DNA from: Scleropages formosus
Taxonomy: Eukaryota > Chordata > Actinopteri > Osteoglossiformes > Osteoglossidae
Assembly: GCF_900964775.1 (NCBI RefSeq)
Contig: NC_041815.1
Coordinates: 21,725,779 to 21,789,778, forward strand
Length of the DNA stretch: 64,000 bases
Direction: 5' to 3'
Position 1 is the first letter of the stretch. Each line of letters starts with the position of its first letter. A model generated the notes under the pieces. The model was given only the letters and a program-made list of their open reading frames with translations. It searched no databases and was not told where the DNA came from. Below, piece after piece: positions 57,200 to 64,000 of the stretch. A program made the translations under genes and the position numbers.

Positions 57200-58530
57200 T
57201 CTTTCTTTCAATGTTGACTTCAGCGTAAAGTGGAAAATTAACGGTACTGCGTGATTTTAACATAATATAATGTTGTATTTTAATATTGTATATTGCGTCA
57301 AAGCTTTTAAGTAGGAAATACAGTTCAGTTTTCAATTTTTACACAAGTACACAAACAAATCAGTATATAAGGTATTCATTTTGACACTGATTTTTACAAG
57401 TATGAAAAAGTATTTGCAATATTGTTTGTTATCCTAACATGCAGGCTTCTTTGAAGAAAAAGAAAAGATCTGTAAAGTAACAAAAGCCCCCAAGTGCATC
57501 TAGAGATGCTGCCAGTAACAGCTAGTCGATTAAATTTGGCAGGAAGCTGAACTGTAATATGAAATTTCATTTGCCAGATAGTTGAGTTTAGTTGTCCTCG
57601 CATGAACTAAATGTGTTAATGCAACATTTAAGAAGACCAGTGTATTAACGTTTGTGGTAAAGGAAGACTTAAATCGATTGTTTAAAATATCTTTCATTTC
57701 TAACTATTTAATGGATAGAAAAAGACATTACAGTGTCTATCGATTAGAAAGCATGATTACTGCATTTTACCTGAACAGAGCTTTCGATTTCATAGCAGTC
57801 CAAGAAACAATAAGGATAAGGCAAAGGGTGAACGTAATGAAAATGCCATGTTCCTTACTTTTACCCTAATTTGTTTTTGTTTCTTGTATTTATGTCTTTC
57901 TTCTTCATTAAAGAATTTTTCATTAAACTGTTTTTGTAATCCAACCCTGTTATTAAACTTGTTTTCTATGTAGTTCATAGGCTGTTGCATTTGGATAAAA
58001 TAAATAAAATAAAATGTTGCACAATCTGCTCCTCTGAAGTCATTTTTTATCAAACTGTGTTCAATAAAGAATTTGTTTCTAATAGTAGAATCACTGCAAG
58101 ACCTGCTGATTCTAAAAATATATGTGTGTAAACATCCTGGTGTCATATTTTCCTTTCTGTGTTATTTTCTCTTTACACATAAATGAGTGTTTAGTGAAGT
58201 TTCTATGCAAATAACGTCAGAGGAAAGTATGCTGTTGGCAACATTATTGCTAATCAGGACAATCTGAATGTGTGGAAACTGCCAGCAAGCCACATCAGCC
58301 TCTCTGTGTAACTGTATGCGTTTCAAGCAGAAAGGACACAGTCTGTTGCTCGGTCTGTTTTTCGTCTAAATTTAATTTGTTCACAGCATACGTTGAAAAG
58401 AGATGACATGCTTATGGTGGCAAAGCAATGATAAACCCCATCAGTCCTTGAAAAGAAGCTGCCATCTGCCTGTGCGTGTTCACAGAAGTTTATATCTATT
58501 TTTTCTTATTTTTCTTATATTTCTGCTGCA
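57200..58530. other. 3' flank of CD3-epsilon copy 2
   Basis: AT-rich; no exon or repeat recognised. Confidence 0.45.
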
Positions 58531-58536
58531 TTATGA

Positions 58537-58562
58537 ATGAATGAATGAATGAATGAATGAGC
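58537..58562 (+). repeat. GAAT tetranucleotide repeat
   Basis: About six ATGA/GAAT units. Confidence 0.85.
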
Positions 58563-59187
58563 TTTATTGCCAATTATGTTTACACATACAAGGAATTCGT
58601 CTTGGTGACAGAAACTTCCACAGCACAGACAGAATGACAGTGACAAGACACAGATAATAAAAGTAGAGTGGGCTAATAAAAGATAAAAATATATATATAG
58701 AGTATAAAGTGCATGCCATTGAAAGAGGAAGATAACCAACAGGTCTGTTTTTGCAGTAATATCATTTCCCCCCCATATAAAAAATAATGTTTTCTCACAC
58801 GCACGAAGGACCGACCTCCACCAGCAGCCTGATACTACTTATTTGCATAACGTTAAATAAAACATTGATTTCAAGAGAAAAGCCAAGAACTTTTCATTAC
58901 AAATTAATCTCAATAGGAAAAATAAATACCGCAATGTAATTCTGAGCCACAAAAGGGTCACAGATTTTGTCACAAAACATGGAAAATTCCTGCCCCGTCT
59001 TCTAAAAAATACAACTGAAATCTAGTTCAAAACCAAGTGATATTTAAATCCACGCATAAGACCAACATGTTTTGAAATCGGTCCAACAGAACACATTTCC
59101 ACTTCCTTTTTTCATTCTCTTTCACCAATTTCACTCTTATTTAGCTTATTGTCAGTTTCTCTTGATTGTGTTGTATTAACGTTAGTT

Positions 59188-59490
59188 GCCCTTGGGGGAC
59201 ACGGTGCCACAGCAAGTAGCACTGATGCTTCACAGCTCCTGGGTTGTAGGTTTACATCTAGCTCAGTGTGTGGAGTTTCCATGTCCTCCCTGTGTTTGCA
59301 TGGGTTTCCTCTGGGTGCTCCTGTTTCCTTCCACAGTACAAAGACGACATGAACTGGTGATTCAGAATTGCTTGTGATGTTTGTATGTGTAAGCGAATGA
59401 GTGTGTGCCATTGCCTTGCAATGAACTGGCGTCCCATCCGGGTTGTACCAGACCACCAGGACTCTGCACTGGACAAGCAGTTATTGATAA
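59188..59490 (+). repeat. Family C SINE, near full length
   Basis: GACACGGTGCCACAGCAAGT, a degraded box B, GTGTGGAGTTTCCATGTCC, TTCCTTCCACAGTACAAAGA, CTTGCAATGAACTGGCGTCC, CTGCACTGGACAAGCAGTTA plus TTGATAA. Confidence 0.75.
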
Positions 59491-59849
59491 CATCAATTTG
59501 TTGAAAATGCCTTTGCTTTACAGTTGTAATGCATAGCTTTCTTAACTGTAAAGAGTTTGGCTATTTAACTGTTGTTTTAAAGAAAAATCATTATTATTAT
59601 AACAACTCTACCTAGTGAGGTAATTCTCAGTTTAATTATTCATAGCTTAACTCCTTTGCACAAAGCAATTCATAAAGTCTTATTTGCAATAATAATTTAC
59701 AATAATTTCTATCAAATCACACAAACTTGATTGTAATTATATTGCCTTTATCCCCCACTTTGTCTCTCTCAACTGGTTTCTAATATGTGTGTTCAAATTT
59801 TAAACTTGTTTTGCATATTCAACTTTAAAACTTTTTTGGCTCAGGTCTC

Positions 59850-60075
59850 ATTGTTATTAAAGGCGACAAGTCAAGATATTTTTGAGAACTGCGTGTGAGC
59901 AGGTACACAGCTATGAGAGACCTGAGATGTACAGGAGAACACATCATACATGGGGGAGGCGATTCACCTTGTGTAGTGCTTGACATGACCAAAGCTCATA
60001 TTTTATGTTGACTTTTCTGTTCTCGTAAGGCATATCCAGCAAGTGTTACTCTATAGTTCCTTCTGTGAATTTTAG
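59850..60075 (+). repeat. Unnamed interspersed repeat, copy 2
   Basis: Collinear with 345-560 (see that entry). It includes CATGGGGGAGGCGATTCACC and TCTGTTCTCGTAAGGC. Confidence 0.55.
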
Positions 60076-60194
60076 AGTTCAAATTACATGTGCTCATAAC
60101 TACTATTCCAAATAATATGAGCATTCGTTGTGTGGTAGAAAACCAAATTTACATAAATTTATTTGTGTATTACACAATTAGCTTCAGACAGAGT

Positions 60195-60460
60195 ACTTAG
60201 TCATTAAAACAAAATAACAGTACAAATTTATCAAGCACCAGGAGATCAGAAAGAAGTGAGTCCAAAAGAGATGAGTTTTAAGACCCTTCTTGAATATTGA
60301 GAGAGATTCAGCAGTTCTGAGTGACAGCGGGAGGTCATTCCACCACGTCAGAGCCAGAACCAAAAACCTGTGTGCTTTGCATTTTGGAGCTCTCGAGCAT
60401 GGGACCACCAAGTGGGCAGAGGTGAAGGAGCGTAGTAGTCTGGATGGGGCGTAACCAGTT
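60195..60460 (-). mobile_element. L2-clade LINE 3' coding fragment, minus orientation
   Basis: Reverse-strand peptides [20 protein letters not shown] and GLKTHLFWTHF are the conserved C-terminal end of the L2 reverse-transcriptase ORF. No 5' part. Confidence 0.8.
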
Positions 60461-60654
60461 ATCACTATCATCATTATTACTGTTTGTGAAACTGTTCCTG
60501 TAACATCTGAAGTATAACTGATGGTAATCACCTGTCTTACCAGTACGGTAAGCCTTGCATCTGTTTCACAGCAATAGTAATTATGAGCATGTAGACCAAA
60601 CTAGAAAATAACGTATCAGCATTTCAGTTGAACTGTATGTGGTTTAACTCCACG

Positions 60655-60860
60655 CTATACACACACACACACAATCTGAAACCACTTGTCCCAGGGAGCC
60701 GGAGCCTAACCCGGCAATACAGGGTGAAAGGCTGGAGGGGGAGAGGACACACCAAGGACGGGACGCCAGTCCACCTCAAGGGACCCCAAGCAGGACTCGA
60801 ACCCCAGACCCACCACAGAGTAGGACCCGGCCCAACCCACAGCGCCACCACACCCCCTCT
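60655..60860 (-). repeat. Family A SINE
   Basis: CA run, CTGAAACCACTTGTCCCAGG, GGCTGGAGGGGGAGAGGACA, GGACTCGAACCCCAGACCC, ACAGCGCCACCACACCCCC. Confidence 0.87.
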
Positions 60861-60869
60861 CCGCTATAT

Positions 60870-61880
60870 ATCCAAAATATTATCTCAGCATATTGAATAT
60901 TGTCTTTATTTTGTAACATCAAAATTCTGTTAAAAAAGCTTAAGAAAGAAATAGGGACCTCAGGTCAAGCCTCAACGATGTAGTCAGTATTTTGACTTCT
61001 GACCTTTACATTGTAAAGATGCTTTAGGTCAGTGGTTCGATACCTGAACAAATCCTAACAGATTAACTGATTCAAGGCCAGAATTTCTTTTAGTTTTTAT
61101 TCTGCTTGAGGTATACAGTCCTGACAAAAAGGGGGTAGTAATTTTGTCGACAGTTATGATTGCACATTTCATTGCCTTCCACGCAAAGCAATTAAAACAA
61201 GATTTATGTCATTTTTCTTCAGTCATATACTACTAGGTCTGACCAAAAGTTCAGATATTATTTAAGAAACTTGCAAAACAGGGAATGCTGTAAAGGACTT
61301 TTTCCCCACAGCACAACAGAAAAGGAAGCGTAGCGATAAAAAAAATGCACTTAAAAATAATTTTGTGGCTCTTTCTAATCAGCTCTATGTTTTTGAAATA
61401 TATCTAGCTAGTGTCAAAGGGAAAGAGTGTCATAATAGGGTGGTTCAAAAGTGTGTCTGCTGTGTGTATGTACACGTGGGTGAGTGGATCAGTTGTGTGT
61501 GTGTGTGCGCGTGTGTGAGAGAGATAGGTAGGTTTTGGTGGTGGCGGTGTTGATGGCAGAGCAGTGGAGGTGAGCGGGGTGAAGGAGGTTTGGGGGGGGG
61601 TGCACTACTTTGAGCACTGCTTTCACGGGTCTCTCGGCGCCTGGATGGGAAACCACAGTTTGTCAGCTGTGTGCAGAGCAGCAGGCTCAAAGCAGCTCCG
61701 AAAGCTCGGCGCTGCAAAAGACCTGACAAAATTTATTTACGGGCGATTCTAGGCCAAAGGCCAACGCTGTTACTGCAATAGTTAATGTTTTCTAGATGAG
61801 TTTAGACAGAATTAGGTGTTTAAGCTGAGGAATTTATTATCTTCTCACTAAGAAGAGTAAATGCTAGTACCATAAACAGT
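60870..61880. other. Intergenic, unrecognised
   Basis: TG runs at 61455-61515 and a G-run at 61593-61601. A minus frame with a hydrophobic start at 61445-61729 is discussed under rejected items. Confidence 0.35.
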
Positions 61881-61889
61881 TAGACAAGG

Positions 61890-62090
61890 AGGTGGTAACC
61901 AGTAATGCAGTGGTTAGAGCTGCTGCCTTCAACTTGAAAGAGCCATGTTCAAGCCTCAACTTCTGCTGTAGACCCCTTGAGCAAGGTACTTACCTGCGAG
62001 AAATAAATCTTTCATATAAATGGTTAAACAATAAATATGTTCACATTGTCAGTTGCTTTTGAGAAGAGCATCAGATAAATGAATAGCTAA
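61890..62090 (+). repeat. Family B SINE
   Basis: ACCAGTAATGCAGTGGTTAG, CATGTTCAAGCCTCAACTTC, CCCTTGAGCAAGGTACTTAC and tail GAAGAGCATCAGATAAATGA. Confidence 0.7.
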
Positions 62091-62099
62091 CCAAATATG

Positions 62100-63690
62100 A
62101 CAAATATTTGCAGCAGTATTGTTTTGTTCAGCTTGTCTGGACTTCACTGGGCTTCAGAAATTTAATAAACTGTTTATTAATAAAATATTTGTACAAGCCA
62201 TACACAAAATTTTCCCGATGCATCCACTGGAATTTTTTTTGTAAACCTTTCCAATCAAGCTATTTCATAATTTATTAATTAAATCGTTCATAACTTTATA
62301 TGACAGTTTTGAAGAGATACAGTATGCTCTTTAAACATTAGTTCTGAATAATGAAAATATTTTAATTAATTAAATAGTTACTGGGCCTTCATGATCACTG
62401 AAGTTACAGGCTGATAACATTCATATTGATATGAATATGATACATACTAAGGACTAAATATGCATCAGGAATAATAAATCCTAATTTCATCTTACATTTT
62501 TAGGAATAATGGGCAACTATAATTACTACCCATAATATAATATTACTTGAAACTAAGTTTAGTATCTGGTAATTCAAAGATCAACAATGTCTTGTTCTGG
62601 AGCTGAGTTTAAAAAATTGCACAGTTATATTTATAAATCTGCCAGTATAATTCACCATATTGGCTAAACTATTACTAATTGACATTTTGTGGTTGTTATA
62701 AATATCTGTAACATTTGTGGAAATGTTAACATGGTCTACATTTGCCTTGGCGCGGGTTTATTTGTAGCTCATATTTTTCTTTCACAAACGTCATGTGTCA
62801 AATTATTACTGCACCATGCATTAATATTTCAGTTCCCCATGCCACTGTCCTAATTATGATCTTTCTGTGAGAGCAGTTTGAATTTTGGCCAGCAATAAAA
62901 AATTGACATCATGCCGTTAGCTTGCGCCATGAACAGCAGCACTGGACCCCGCCTGAAAGATTTCAAAAGTGAAAAGCGCACCAACAAAGACCTATTTCAA
63001 TGCTGCCGTTACATCAGACTGACTTTATCGCTTGCAGGGTCTACAGATTTTTATTTAAATTGAAGCTGTTCATGAATATCACACTTATATAATGGTGGTT
63101 GATTTTCCTCAAAGCGTGGAACAAAGTTTAAGGGATACAATTTCAATTTGTTGTCAGATCTTCACATATTAAGCACGTTGTTTCTAAAAAGCATATAAAT
63201 TCCACTGGTATCACGTTTATTCTTAGGATACTGTTTAATGACAAAATGTATAGCCAAAAGCACAAAGAGGAAAAAGCAAATACATACTTATCAAGAGGTT
63301 CACTGCATAGAAACAAAAGAGAAATCTTTTGTCCTCAGTGTGAAAACTGAGTACTCAGATCCACACAAATTCAGAATTATTCTCAGTTAGACAAAGGGAT
63401 ATATGACTAAAACCATCTTTACCTTAAAAGTTGTCTCTAGGGCAGCACAGGGTTTAAAAAATAAAAATTAAATTATTGTTAAACGTATGATACATAAAAT
63501 TCTACCTTCACCTTTTCAAAAGGTGTCATATACAATATAAACAGAATAAAATGACAAGAAAAGATTTTAATTGATGAACAGAGTAGATCCCATCCAGATG
63601 GACATGCCGTGCTGCTGGGAGGTGTGAAGTTTTGACACATGTTTGCAGTCTGACTCTTAAAGCCCTGAAGGAATGACCACAGTGAGTGGT
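62100..63690. other. AT-rich 3' flank of CD3-gamma/delta
   Basis: No repeat family recognised. The terminal CD3-gamma/delta exon should be here but was not identified with confidence. Confidence 0.4.
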
Positions 63691-63878
63691 CCATTGAGCA
63701 ACTGGGGAAATAAGACAAAGGGAACTTTCTATTTCCTGTTGGCCCTTCTCTCCAGCTTGCTATATTCCGAAGAATGACCCTGAGTCAAAGGCTGCGAACA
63801 GATGAGGGAGGGAACAGTGTTTCAATAAATCACAGAGCAAGATGACTACAATCATGGTCTACGGCTGAAAACTCATAC

Positions 63879-63928
63879 CATGTAGGTGTCGTTCGGCTGG
63901 TTAGAAAGGAGAGTCTGTCGGTCCGATG
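63879..63928 (-). CDS. cd3gd: CD3-gamma/delta cytoplasmic exon (partial gene, 5' part beyond the right edge)
   Basis: A 50-nt minus-strand exon flanked by a CCCTTTTTCAG acceptor and a GTATGAG donor. With one base from the previous exon it reads ASDRQTLLSNQPNDTYM, aligning with human CD3G SDKQTLLPNDQLYQ, the exon that ends inside the first ITAM motif. Its length equals exon 4 of CD3-epsilon copy 1. The extracellular and transmembrane exons should be beyond 64000. The terminal ITAM exon should be at lower coordinates; an acceptor at 63702 would give YMLLNGPLTVV, which does not resemble the expected PLxDRxDDxYSHL, so the 3' end is unresolved. The gene converges on CD3-epsilon copy 2. Confidence 0.7.
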
Positions 63929-64000
63929 CTGAAAAAGGGCAGCGATACAGATATATCATTAAGTACAGGTTTTTTTTGAGGATGCTCAGCATGACTACTA

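Noticed and set aside
61445-61729. Minus-strand frame starting RRAFGAALSLLLCTQLTNC, signal-peptide-like
   Set aside because: No supported start context, ends in CA-repeat translation, no downstream exon, and the wrong position for the CD3-gamma/delta first exon.
63479-63701. Terminal CD3-gamma/delta exon reading SMDHSLWSFLQG after the acceptor at 63702
   Set aside because: It looks a little like DDQYSHLQG, but the frame is not the one set by the exon at 63879-63928 and the ITAM tyrosine is absent.

Overview
The window is intron-rich nuclear DNA of a bony fish. It has short Ig-type exons with GT/AG borders, tRNA-derived SINEs whose 3' tails match L2-clade LINEs (the eel UnaL2/UnaSINE1 pattern), and many CA/TG microsatellites. 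The most abundant SINE looks to me like one common in arowana (Scleropages) sequence; that is an impression from memory, not a database result. No RNA gene, CRISPR array or prokaryotic feature was seen.

The gene order matches the mammalian 11q23 block SCN2B-JAML-MPZL3-MPZL2-CD3. From left to right, all on the minus strand, are scn2b (last exon beyond the left edge), a sodium-channel beta1/beta3-like Ig gene in the slot JAML holds in mammals, mpzl3 and mpzl2. The plus strand then carries a tandem CD3-epsilon array: one full gene (43.8-46.8 kb), an orphan promoter plus signal-peptide exon (48.6-49.0 kb), and a second full gene (53.7-56.9 kb). At the right edge one minus-strand exon is the cytoplasmic exon of a CD3-gamma/delta gene whose upstream exons lie beyond the window.

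I assembled the exons by hand. Phases agree at every junction of the six genes that are complete or nearly so. Every gene here encodes a small type I membrane protein with one Ig-like domain: sodium-channel beta subunits, P0-like homophilic adhesion molecules and T-cell-receptor signalling chains. mpzl2 and the first CD3 gene are head to head 3.7 kb apart, and the second CD3-epsilon gene and CD3-gamma/delta converge.

The most interesting points are: the CD3-epsilon tandem duplication, in which one copy keeps and the other has lost the CxxC stalk motif; the orphan CD3 first exon with a conserved ETS-type promoter motif; a beta1/beta3-like gene beside scn2b; and an mpzl2 tail extended by five acidic repeats of about 26 residues. 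The intergenic and intronic remainder is mainly three SINE families, 5'-truncated L2 LINEs, one degenerate non-autonomous DNA element and simple repeats.
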